Source: Stichopus chloronotus (taxonomy: Eukaryota > Echinodermata > Holothuroidea > Aspidochirotida > Stichopodidae). From it: a stretch of 64,000 bases of DNA. The position numbers and the translations under genes were made by a program. Location of the stretch: the NCBI GenBank assembly GCA_021234535.1, contig CM037845.1:8052143-8116142 (forward strand), in the 5' to 3' direction. A model generated the notes under the pieces. That model was not told the DNA's origin. It did not search any database and saw only the letters and a program-made list of their open reading frames with translations. This document shows, in pieces, positions 25,907-37,970 of this stretch (position 1 is its first letter; each line of letters starts with the position of its first letter).

Positions 25907-26288
25907 CCAGTGCGGCCTCTTCGTACCCCACCACAGGTTGGAGGTCATAGTTACCCCATCCGTCGCTTCCGATCCATATGAAGTGCCTCTCCTTGCCCTC
26001 TTGTGTCACCGTTTCGAATATTCTCCTGGCCATCTCGACTTGCATGAAAAGTATCACAGCGGTGACGTGCGATTCTCTCTGCGCTTGTATCAGTTCCGCG
26101 ACGATGTCCTCGTACCTCGACGCCTCCGCGGACTCGGATATAGTCCGCGTGAACGCGAGGCAGATGTCTTCTTTCGAGGCCGCTATTCTGAATTCTTGCT
26201 GAGCACTTTTACCATAAGTATCGTCAGAGTTGATGAACGCCACGTACTTCCAGTTGTACATCTTCAATATGTCGATCATTGCTTTAAC
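25907..26288 (-). CDS. mGluR-like receptor, coding exon 2 (central ligand-binding domain)
   Basis: Encodes residues 190-316 plus the first base of codon 317. It begins after the acceptor ctgcag with VKAMIDILKMYNWKYV, which continues PPDSFQ of exon 1 exactly as in mGluRs (family pattern: PPDSFQAKAM, then NWTYV). Tyr214 in DDTYGKS aligns with mGluR1 Tyr236, and Asp298 in IGSDGW aligns with Asp318; both contact the ligand's alpha-amino group in family structures. After SDGW the sequence reads GNYD, so the arginine found here in mGluR1 (Arg323) is a tyrosine. The exon ends CTGG|GTAAGA (phase 1). The longer open frame past the donor has no family similarity and is intron read-through. Confidence 0.95.
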
Positions 26289-26761
26289 CTGCAGGCAAGT
26301 CATGGAATGTTTAATTAAAGTAAACAGGTCAAGTTATGTTTAAATACAATTGTAATAATGATATGATTATAATAAATAAATATTTTATTATAAATATAAT
26401 ACACATTTAAAATACATGCATGTTACTAACAGTTTATATGCATTAAAACTTTTAACAAGTAACAACTTTTAAACTTTTGAAAATAGTAAGTATTTAAACA
26501 CTTATTCTATTACATTTATCGACAAAACATCAAAGTTGCATTTAATGTCATGACTTGTTTTGTTCGTTTCCTTGATGTCTGAATTTACCGATTTTCATCA
26601 AAATTTCCTAATGACAATGTGGGTCCCTATATCTGTGTGTGGGCCCTTCACGACTGCTCAATCCGCTCCGATGATATTCTATTTGCACCACGACAGGTTC
26701 TAAAGTCCTAATTTGTTATTTTACGTAACAACGCACGAGGTGGCATCATTCTGACATCGAA

Positions 26762-26796
26762 CAAAACCATTGTCATTCAAGATGACAATGGTTTTG
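26762..26796. repeat. Perfect 15-bp hairpin with 5-nt loop
   Basis: CAAAACCATTGTCAT (26762-26776) and ATGACAATGGTTTTG (26782-26796) are exact reverse complements around TCAAG. It lies in intron 1, about 470 bp from the exon 2 acceptor. Flanks do not extend the pairing, so it is shorter than a typical microRNA precursor. Confidence 0.9.
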
Positions 26797-28060
26797 GTAC
26801 AACAAACACAAATCAGTGTCAGCTTCATTTGGAATTCTTCTAGTCGTAAAACGAGCAATTCGGGTATTACCCTCTTCAGAAATGGAACAAAGTCTATCTG
26901 ATATTGGACTTTCTGCGTGGTAAGAATTTCCATCGGTTGTTCATCTTTTAATGAAAATTTCAGCTGTGGACACAGAGACGTCTTCTTTCATAAAATACTG
27001 CCCTGGGAAAAGTATTTTAAGATTATTTTCCAAGTGACATTTAGTTTTTCAGGTAATATTCTGTTTGATTTTTGTGGTCTTTTTCCCTAGATGTCTGTTT
27101 CCTCAGAATGGCGTAAATCTAAGTGAGGGAGAGAGTTCACATTTCATGGTGATATTGATATAAATATAAACAATATAAACAATTATTTTTTTTTATCCAC
27201 TTAAAAAGTATAAAACGAACATGCAGAAAATTATCCCCCTGGACGATCATCAAAAGTTACCGTACCAACGAGAACGGCGCCATCGGTAAATACTCGAACC
27301 AATATTGGTCGTTTAGCTGTTTAGACGGGATGGTTGATGAACATTGCCAAAACCTCATCCACAAAAATGTTACGGTTTTCTATACTTATTCGTGTCACAC
27401 AAGGTAGCATTTCTATTCTATTTGTTTTACAACTCTCTACTTTTTTTATTTAAATATTCCCCAAGTTAATTTTTTCGAGCTCAAGCTCAACTTGAATGTT
27501 ATATTAAGCACGTAATACTTTTTTTTTTCTTATTTGCTATCTCTATCCAAGTCGGATGGTTTTCGCAAACGGAAATCCATATCAAAAATTAAAACATGTC
27601 AGCGTGTACGATGGAAATTTCAAGAAATCATTTTCTTTGACTATGGTAGACCGAGAGACAATTCTCCGTCCAGGACAAGGTTAGAGAAAACCGATAGTAG
27701 TCGGAATAACCAAAGAACACGGAAAGATGAATTTCTCTTAAGTGAGATAATGTGATTTTCTAGACCGAAGATCGCTTTATCAGAAATAGGCGTGCATAAA
27801 TGTGTTTAATCTCTGTGTGTGTTATAATCGTGTTCCTTCAATCCAATAAATCCTGCCTATATCTGCACTTTTCTTGAGTCGAGGTCTCTTTAAACAGATT
27901 TAGTGTTCCGCATTTCATCTGTTATTACACTTTTGGAAGTGCTGTACTTTTATTTTTCTCCTTATTCGGTTAACCACTGAGTGAGTTTCGATGGATTTGG
28001 AGGTTCCAGGCCTTTTCTTTTTTTTTTGTTTCGATGAAATCGTAACCTATGCAATCAGGT

Positions 28061-28091
28061 GGGTGTGTGTGCCTGTGTATGTGTGTGTGTA
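28061..28091 (+). repeat. (TG)n repeat
   Basis: Interrupted TG repeat immediately before the 146-bp tandem repeat. Confidence 0.85.
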
Positions 28092-28104
28092 TGTGACGGG
28101 TACC

Positions 28105-28645
28105 TTATAAACACGATATCTCAAGGAAGGGAAGCTTGTAAAGAGCCCATATTAGAACACAGGTGTACCACATTGAGTACAAGTATCTTACTGTTTTTGG
28201 TGGAGGTCAAAGGTCATTTTGAGTCAACATCCGTCAAATTGTGAAAACCTTATAAACACGGATATCTCAAAAAGGAAAGCTTGGACAGATATCATATTAC
28301 TTATGTTTGTGTATCCCACAGAGTAAAAGAACTCTATTGTTTTTAATGGCGGTCAAAGGTTTTTTGAGGTCAACAAGAGGCAAACTGGAAAACCTTGAAA
28401 AGATTATATCTCAAGAAGAGAAGCTTGAACAAACCTCATATTTGGTATGCATGTGTACCACATTGATTACAAGATCCTTATTGATTTTGGTGGAATTCAA
28501 AGGTCAGTTGAAGTCTAAAAGAGGATCAAATTGGGAAAATATTGTAAACACCATATCTCAAGAATAAAAATTTGGGCTTATCGCCCATTAAGAATGTAGA
28601 TATATCCCATTGAGTATGCAAGAATTTCATTGTCTATGGTGAAAG
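28105..28645 (+). repeat. Tandem repeat, unit about 146 bp, nearly four copies
   Basis: The word ATATCTCAAG or a close form starts at 28116, 28262, 28406 and 28553, a spacing of 144-147 bases. Each unit also repeats GGGAAGCTTG-like, GTGTACCACATTGAG-like and GGTGGAGGTCAAAGGTC-like blocks in the same order. Copies differ by many substitutions, so the array is old. The unit length is not a multiple of three in every copy and no long frame runs through all copies. Confidence 0.88.
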
Positions 28646-29723
28646 CTTCGGGCTTGGATCACGAAATGAACTGTTGATCATTGTGTAGGGTGATATATGA
28701 GATTATAAACTGATAAAAGTAGTGTAATGAAACTTCGAGAAGGTAATAATGACCACAAAACATTGTTTCTGCATGACGTTTTAAACTTTGCTTGATTATG
28801 TTGTGCCACTTTCGATAGTAATGGATATCCTTATTATTGATATCTACAACACTAAACATGTTCACTGCCGACAAAGAAATGTGCATTCTATCCACAAAAT
28901 TTTGAAATCCGATAAAACTCGTTGATATTCCGCCATGCAACACTCTTTCCCAGCAATGTCTTGTGAGCTTAGTTTGATTTTAATTGACATTTAAATGTAA
29001 AGAAAGCCCGGTAGGTTCGGAAAATTGTTGAAACTGTCAGTCGCGAATTTTCGATAATGCATTTTGGTTCCATCGTTATCTATAAATGTATTATTGTCAC
29101 GAGGATTTGAAACGGCTTGACTTACAAGAAAAAGAATTAAACTGGTAAAAGACATCGGCAGCGAATACGTTTTTATAACGGTAATTGACTCCAGATCATT
29201 TTGGATAAAAAATCGTTTATCATAGGAAAAACATGTGGGGAAAGCGAATCAAGGACGAAAGCGAAGTATCAGTTTTAAATAGAAGCATTTCAAATCGAGA
29301 TGGAAACTGCAGTGCAGAGTTTACCGCACTCAACATATGTAACGATAAAGACGATGATTCTGCCTAGAGGGCTTCGTTCCCTTACATCAAAGGGAGTTTA
29401 GATCTGATACATGTGGCAGTTATGAACATCACTGATTTTATGATTTCATAAATTATTTGTTTTTTGTTTCAAACGACAGAGGACAAAAATAAAGATTATT
29501 TTTACAACCGTGTAAGGTTTCTGATGGTGATTAAAGCGCATGCAGAGCCACCAAAGTGAAGGCGTCTCAAATTACAGCGAAACCTGTAAACTAGTTAGTC
29601 CGCTAGAAAGAGAAATGTCCTCCCTTTAAGGGCGGTATTTTGGCATGTAAAACTAACACAAAACTTCCTTCAAAATCAGGTCAAGTAGATCAGTTTTTGT
29701 AGACATGATAGCATCTAATTATC

Positions 29724-29830
29724 CCCCCCCCCACCATTAATATGTTCTCTTCCGAAACCATTCCTCACCATACCTCCACCCATGTTCATGAGCCCCTATG
29801 CACTCTCTCCTTCCAGCCAACAAGTAGGCC
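29724..29830 (+). repeat. Poly-C-headed dispersed repeat fragment
   Basis: A C run followed by AACCATTCCTCA and GAGCCCCT. The same blocks follow the C run at 49477-49530, so this is a repeat family rather than a lone homopolymer. Confidence 0.5.
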
Positions 29831-30036
29831 ACCCCGACTCCCGAAAGAAGAAAATATTTGCCCCTTGATCTGCAAGACGCTTTGCGACCATTGTAAACCA
29901 TTAGTCGGTTGATGAAAATAAAACACCTTAACTCTCACAGAATTTGCGATTTGTAGTAAAGGAGCACATAGGGTTGTTATAGATTTCAGATAAGCTCTGA
30001 TGACCTTTAACCAAACAACGTTCCACATGTGCAAAC

Positions 30037-30200
30037 TAGGCAGTGGCATAAAACACATGCTCATGAATATAATCTATGGGACGAAAATATAAGGAAAATT
30101 CATAATGCAACGAGTTTTTTTTTTTTCTGTCCACTGGGACACTTTCTGCTTGAATTTGCTATTAGCAGATCAATTTAGACGATTTGGAGAAGAAAATGCA
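30037..30200 (+). repeat. Dispersed repeat, copy A
   Basis: Shares with 33613-33802, in the same order and orientation, the blocks GGCATAAAACA, GCTCATGAA, TGGGACG, CTGGGACACTT, GCAGAT and GAAGAAAA. It is probably part of a longer element that may start near the poly-C tract at 29724. Family unknown. Confidence 0.7.
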
Positions 30201-31875
30201 AAAAAAGATTACATGAATCTCACACTAAACCCCGTAACATGATAAAGTGCATGATAATGATCCAACAAGATTTGTATCCCATAACCTTTCTTAATGTCTC
30301 TGACCATAACCTCACCGTGTCAGGTCTATCAGGTATGATATACCTGTCTTGAGAAATCAGTGTGAAATACAAAACATTCGTCGTGCATTCAAACACATCT
30401 ATGAATATTCATCATGAATCGTGAGCGCACAGATCAAAGAGCTACCAGTGACGTTCACGGTTCCGTTCGAAAGCAATGCCAGTTAACCGGGATACGACAT
30501 CAGCTGTGTCTCATACTTGAAATTGAAATGGAATTTCCGATGTCCATTCTGAAAATAAGTATTCATGTGTTTTAAAGCATTCAAATGCAATTACTTTTTG
30601 AGAACTTTGAATGTTACCTAATGCCTTTAAACGCTATACGTGCTACTCACCGGATCTCAGGTGAAAAACTCCGGGACACCGAGGTGACATAATCGAATTA
30701 AATTTAAAAGCGAGAAGGAGCGTGCACCCTTTATTTAATTTTCAAGAAGTTACTAACCCCAAGACGGAGGGCGAGTTGTTCTATAAATAAGACGGTAATG
30801 GAATAATACAAGTGTTCAAAATCTGGGGGGAGGGGCAGCAAATGTTCATCGGAAGCAAGAACCCAATATTTTAACCACAAGTTTCATGAAATATGTAAAA
30901 GAAGAAAACAAGCTCTAACAAATACAAAGTTCTCAGTCACCGATTCCCTTCTTCATAGAGTGCAACCTTACCGTATCTTCTCCAACTTAATATTTTCTTT
31001 CCCTCCAGAGTTTGCAGAACTGACGTTCTTACTTTTTTTCAGTTTCTTAAGACTCTTTTTGTACAGTCATGCGATGCGTTTTGTCGGGGTTTCTTCTTCC
31101 ACAAATCTGTACCAACGAACTTTCTTTCGAAGCATTGTCTACAGTTTATCACGTAAATCTAAACGATACAAACGTGAATTTTGGACCACTTAAGCGAAGG
31201 GATTTTGCAGTGACCGCTGAAACGCCAAAACATTGGTAACTTGTCGGTAGTCACGTGAAATAAAAAAAAATATATAGACATGTTAAAGTTGCACTGCACG
31301 TATTTGTGAGGGCGTATTTTTGATAACGTCAAAACGTAGCCATCTTATCTGATAACTAAACACAAAATCGTCTAATAGTATCACCCCTTCCGTAGAGTTC
31401 TATATCCCACCTTCCTGGTTAGACTTCCGAACCTGTAGAATACGTGACGCAAATGGTCAGTTATATCCAAAATGTGGACCCATACCCTCGTCTTTCTTTT
31501 TCGGCCTAGCAATACAAAAGGAGGCAGACCCACGACGTTTTTGTTTCTCAAGTGCATTGGAAGGGCGAAATGTATCGTCAGTCTAGCATGGACTTGCCAA
31601 CGTGACCACATTGCGATTATTTTGGTCTGCGCTTAGCAACATAGGGAGAGCTTTGTTCCAGTTGTTTGGATGTACTATGTAACCACTGGCAGTGTAAATG
31701 GGAAGCGTAGAGAAAGACTACGAGGATATATTCCTCTGTATGATACAGAACCGCAATTGCGCGTTGGGTACAGTATGTTACAGTAACAGAGGTAGGAGCG
31801 TTTCCACTAAAATTAGCACACATCCGTAAACAGGAACCGCGGCGTCACTACATCTTCTATGATACCTTTCAACCA

Positions 31876-31975
31876 TTATTTTATTACCAATATTATTTAT
31901 TGGTAATAATATTTATTATATTACCATTATAATATTACCAATATTATATTACCATTATTATATTATTGACCATTA
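31876..31975. repeat. AT-rich palindromic cluster
   Basis: A perfect hairpin with 12-bp arms (TTATTACCAATA at 31881-31892, TATTGGTAATAA at 31898-31909) is followed by repeated ATTACCATTATAATATTACC-like words. Confidence 0.75.
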
Positions 31976-32094
31976 TTTAAAATGTTTAGTGACAACGGAC
32001 ATAATTATAGTAATAATACTATTATAAGGACATTATAAGAATATTATAATTAATGTTTAATCGATTGCACGTTAAGCTACTCAGAACACAGTTT

Positions 32095-32220
32095 CCATTG
32101 CTAACGTAAATTCTATTTAATGTCAACATTAAATCGATCTAATGTTGGCATTAAATAACTTAATGCTAGCATGCTTTCGATTAAATGTGAAAATAAAATC
32201 GAGTACATGTTGAAATTAAA
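32095..32220. repeat. Series of short TAATGT palindromes
   Basis: TTTAATGT-CA-ACATTAAA, TAATG-TTGG-CATTA and ATGCTAGCAT occur within about 60 bases, among repeated ATTAAATCGA words. Confidence 0.65.
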
Positions 32221-33612
32221 TTGGTAATTATATGTCCACTGTGGCCCGACATGTATGAACATAGTCCCATGATATGCATAATTCATAGGCTATTGACACT
32301 GCTCTGTTCTTTGGGGATATTAATTAACTTTGAAAAGAGTTTATTTCCGTTTTCTGTTGGACATTATATACACCATTTTGAAGAGTTAAGCACATTTCAC
32401 TACTCTAGGTAGCATGAGACACATTGTGTGATCAAGTCTCTGAGGATATTTTTTTTCCAAAATGACGGGAAGAACTGTCGATACTAACTCAGCGAATTAG
32501 GAGACGATATCATACCGATTAGATGGAAACTTGTGTTTTGATTATTTCTCATGTAAGCTACACGTAAAGTTGTTAAAAATAGTGCAGAAAAATTTTGGCG
32601 TTCTTGAAAAATGATTTCATTGCACGTCTCAATTAAGCGTAAAAAGAAAAATGTCTCGTAAAACAGAGGAAATCCTGGAGCAAAGACTCTTCTGAACTGT
32701 ATATTGTTTTGGAACACGAGGGCGAAAATTGCCCGAGATTTCAAAACGCTAACTTAGTCCCCATTAATCACGTGTAAGTTTTTTTTCTTTACGTCACGAA
32801 AAAACATTTATTTGAACGCATCACTTAATCAAGTCCACAGTGACGTAGTGTAGCTCATTATACATTAAAAGGAAAGCTAAGAGAGGCATTTGTTTGTAAT
32901 CTCTTGCCGTTATCTCTCTCTTTGCTTGGAAAGTCAACAGTTTACGGGCATCTCATTAAAGTTCATCCTTAATCTCATTAGCGAAAAAGGAGAGAGATGA
33001 TAACTCGCTTGTTAAAACTTTCCAAAGGCCGTTTAAGCCGGGGGATTATCTTTCTCGTTGTTACAGACCTTGTCTAAATCCACTGCTTTCATTAGAGCAA
33101 TTTAAACTTACGTGTTATGGGAAAGCACACGAATAAAAGGTAGGTCAAAGTACACGATCATGGCTTCGACTATATGTAACATCGCTGGATAGGTTACACA
33201 ACAGTGACGAGTTAGTTTGGCTGTGTAAGCATGGAAATGAAGTGCTAAATACAACCCCTGACAATCTTCCTTCTCATTTTTTCCATTTTGAGACACAATT
33301 TTTTCTTCGATGTCTGTTTCGTTATTTTTGTTTTATTTCTTCATTTACTTTTTCCTCTTTGTTGTTTTATTTTCGTTCTTTATCCATTTAATGTCATTTT
33401 GAAACGTCTTCACAATGCACCCATCCTGGAAGATATTATTCAAAACAAATCAATTTATGTTTTTCTGTTTTCTTTGACACGATGTACATTATTCTCAGTA
33501 ATTATAGAGCTTATCACTAACATCCTTGGGTCATCCTAAGCACACAGTTTACTTATCATGAAGAATGTGAGCCGTTGACCTGAACTCAGCAGATGAGCAA
33601 AAACAACCTTCC

Positions 33613-33802
33613 ATCTGCAAAGCCAAGGAGAGGCATAAAACATGGGCTCATGAAGATTATCTGTGGGACGTCAACATAGAGAAAAAATAAAAATAACGTT
33701 TCTTTTTCTGTATGCTGGGACACTTCCTGGTTTTCTATTGGCAGATTATTATTTTTGTGTTTAAGAGCTATGCTTACACCCAGTTTGGAAGAAGAAAACG
33801 CA
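33613..33802 (+). repeat. Dispersed repeat, copy B
   Basis: Second copy of the element at 30037-30200, diverged by substitutions and small insertions, 3.5 kb away in the same intron. Confidence 0.7.
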
Positions 33803-36800
33803 AGCATTTATGTAACATGTATATCAGAACTGCCTACGCTCCTTTAAATAAAACAAGTTAATCCAATACACGCTACACAGTATTACGGTGTTTCACCGTC
33901 ATAAATTAGGCCTTATACGTGACATATCTACAGGTCGGTGTTTACTTCCATATACCCTCTCATCACCTATCCGTTCTATGACACATCATATTACTTCTGA
34001 AAAGTCTATTACCTTTCAAATATCTAGATTACAAATAAAAAGATCACCCTACCCCTTTCGGATTCGTGCTTTCTTAACCAATGCATACGCGTCAATATCT
34101 TTAAATGACTCTCACATGGAATGATCGACCTTTCAGTGAGTACATCGCGCTAGAGGTATGGTACCTCAAACCACCTGCCGATGGCCCCCATTGTACCCCA
34201 CTTTCTGATGAGCGTAACGAGAGCCACCTCAAACCTCGCAGCTGACTCTGTCGATGGTAACTTTAAATGGATGCAAGCCGGTCAGTTGCAATTCGAGTCT
34301 TGTGGATGGGATTGCAGGACCTGTTCTATAAATAACGGAGTTAATTCAATGTTGGGGCTGGTCTTGTTTTTATTAATTTACCTTTCGTTATTCGTGGAGG
34401 TTCATTGTGTTCCCCAATAGTTTTTTTGCCTCTCTTCTTTTTATTTTTTTAGTTTCTTTCTCTTTTTTAAATTCGGTATTAAGCATCGCATTACCACGAT
34501 TACGAAATTATAATCTTCACATATTGGGAATGTGTTAACTCAGAACGGGGATCATTTTGTCGTGTAAAGAAAAGGTTTGGATTCGTCGCCTATTTTTTTG
34601 GCATCCTTGAAACTGTTGCCCTGAATACATTCAGACATTCCGACATCGTAATGAGATGAGCGAACACGTTCAAACAGCGTTAACATGTAACGTAAATTGG
34701 AGAGGCGCGTCCGTGCACGTCAGCTGAAGATGAATTTATCGGAGGGGATGCGATGACCAAGATCAATAATTTGCCGAAAGGAAGGAATTCTTCTTTCGGT
34801 AATAACCGTTTAACTTAATCAGAAAATAATTGGCTTCAAGGCCACCCTTGGTAATTTTTTTTTTTCGTTTCCTACACACATCAAGAAATACCGCCTAAAC
34901 GGTGCTATTATGATTAGGGTTCTAAATCGAATCATCGCTCGAAGGTCACACTGGAAACTCAACCAATATATGTTTTAGGTTGTAATAATTAATTTCAACT
35001 TTTTTTTATTTATGTACTGCAATCGTGGAAGCAGACTGATATTGGTTGATTAGGATTAACGGCAGGACTGAATGCTTCATCATATTCGTGAGAAATATAG
35101 ACAAACAACAAACATGCACCACACATGCACTCAAATATGGATACCAGATACGGATTTATATGTCAGACGTCCTAATTAAATGGATGTGCTACTTTTCTCT
35201 TTGTTTAAAATATAAAGGGGAAACATTATTGATTTAATCTGATTTAATATGTGGTGAAATTCTGCTTTAATCCCTGCTCACTTTAAATCCCTTCTCCATA
35301 CTACCGTAAACGTAGATTTTAACCACAGTTTTCTCATGGTGATGAAAAATTCTGAACACAGATGGAAATGTTTATATGTTATTGTTCTTCAAAAAAAAAG
35401 TTATCTGGAAAATGATATGCCACACATACAGCACATGCACATTTAATTCATTGTTGACAATTTGCGGATAACACACCGATGAATTTACACTGCCATACAG
35501 AAATACGTGAATAAAGGTTCCTTCAACTTCTCAGTGTTCTCGTCTATAACGACGTAACGTTGACCTTGTTCCTTTAAGGCGGTGGCTTTGATCAATTGTG
35601 TACCATCAGAGCGATTGATTACAAGTGGTATCGATATCAAAAACCTTTGTAACTGCACAAATGATAGGAAATTTGGGGTGTGCAATTACCTTACAGGTTT
35701 GCTTTATATTACAGTTGACCCAGTGGTATATGTCTAACTTAATGTAACACATATCAACAACGTAGTCTCATTGTAATTACAAATCAATTGAACTTGAGGC
35801 GCGTTATTTGCATGCATCAATTGTAAGGGTGGAATCCATACGCGAGGCACACATGTAAAGACTTGTATGTCCGAATGGTTTAAATAATTTCAATTCCTTC
35901 AAGATTCAAGATCGCTAGCTCAAGTATTTCTGTTCTAACTTCGCAGAGTCTTCGTCGATCATATTCAGTGGTGATTTATTTGTACATTGGAGTACTAAGA
36001 GTTAATTTAAATATACAGAGTAACTTCGAGTCCAAGTGTATGTGAACGATATTATTTATGTCTGCTTAATTTCACCGTATCATCACAGGCTTTGCACTCT
36101 GTTCTATAAGCGTCAGAGAATTCAAGTTCGTAATTCCAGGGTAATTCTGCTCCTAAAGTTGTACAGGCCTAAATGAAATTGAGTGAGCAAATTACTCCTA
36201 CTTGGGAACAAAATTCCAAACCTTACAGAAAGTGCGATTCTAGTTTCATCTTTGGTAAAATCGCTTTATCGCTGAAAGGGTAAATTCCACTCTTTTCTAT
36301 TAATCCGTTGAGGATAGCTTTCAAAATGTGTGAGTGGGGGGCTCGAGAGTATCCGTGAGGAACGCTCTTCCTTAATGAAGTTAAAGGGGAAATCAGCGTT
36401 TGACTGAGAAAATTCACCGTTTAGTTGATTTTTCTTTCTAAACTGATTGTTCACCGAAATATGGAGAAGTTGGGGAGGTGTTTGAAGGTAGAAGAAACGG
36501 TAATTATTGCGTTAATTACTGTTGAATGAGAACTCTTAATATTTGTCGGGTACAAAAAATAAACGTTCATGTACAAGACAAGACAGCGTCCTCTATACGA
36601 TGACCAATCACACCGTAAGACTGAGATGACGTTATATGAATAAACATAACCGAATGTTTACAGTTCCCATGCTGTTCGTGCATTGTGCAATGCTAAGTAA
36701 ACAAGAGTTTAGTGATAGTTGATGATACAGACAGCACAAGTAGGCTACCTATGAAACTGTTCAGCCACACCTCCTCATACCTTGAAAAGGCGACAGTATT

Positions 36801-37937
36801 GAATATTCATATTTGATACGATGAATATGGATGTTACAGACTTTCGAAGTTCTTCCCCGATTTTTTGCGAATTTAACTCGTTTCTGGAAATTGTCCACAT
36901 TTTTTGAGATAACCTTGATCATATTTGTTAGTTATAACTCATTGTACGATACCGGTGGGGAATTGAAGTGAAATAAATTGTGAAAATAAACCCTGATTCT
37001 CCCTTTAAAATTAAATCATTTGACCTGTTCAGGTTAGGCACTGTATCAGATCAGTATATGGAACAAACACATTGGGAAATCTCCGACAACTTGAAACATG
37101 TTGAAGGGTCTTCCTTTATATATATATATTTTTTTCAAGCTCATTATGAACAAACGTCGGCAGACTACGAAACATTTTAACCTTCTTTTCGTAAGAAATG
37201 CCTGGATGGAGTGGCTTTATGAGCACTATTTTAAGTTCGCGATCATTGATCATCCCACTCACGCCATATATAAGAGAAGTTTCCTGACTGTAGTTCATGA
37301 AGTACAGCCAAGTCTAATGGTAGCAAGAATAGATGAAGACAAAGACACGAAAATTGAACGTAAACGGCATGGACGATACATACATAAGAAAATGAAGTTC
37401 CCATTCTCTCTGAAAAAAATGTTTTGAGATTTAAAATTGCTTTTATCAGTCTGTATGTCCATATATCTTACATGTCGTCATCGAGTACGCCATAACTGGG
37501 TTATTGTGTCTTCACACGTGGAGATGAGAATTTAAAGAGACATAATGCTCAGTTTGAGGTCGGGGTATGTGATGATATATTTTAGTCTTTCCTGTATGTA
37601 TAGATTTATCCATATGTGCCAACGTCAAGCGGACCCAGGAGGAACTTCACACACGTGGATGAGGGGGGGGGCGACAAATTATGCTAGACATTTTTTAGGA
37701 CTTTTTAGGACCCGAATGACAAATCGAGGCTTGGTGCATTTATCGGAAAAAGCTCAATTTTTAGAATTACGCACCAAATCAAATCTACCCACAGGTCTTA
37801 TAACAAATTCGGAACTGATTATCTCATGTCACCTTTGGAACTATATCAGATGCCAGCGAGCTACTGCCCACGCGTTCCCAAAATAGCTACAGGTTGAAGA
37901 TATATTGTAAGGGGTCTGGTTATAGCATGTTATAGTT

Positions 37938-37970
37938 TCTCCCTCCCCCCCCCCCCCCCCACACACACAA
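37938..37970 (+). repeat. Poly-C tract with CA repeat
   Basis: A run of about 14 C leads into ACACACACA. Confidence 0.9.

Noticed and set aside
31421..31830. A + strand stretch whose broken translation (EYVTQM, then KRRQ and W-G-E motifs) faintly recalls the end of a Ty3/gypsy integrase.
   Set aside because: The similarity is only a few residues, interrupted by stops, with no reverse transcriptase or other retroelement core nearby. A translated search would be needed; I do not list it as a feature.
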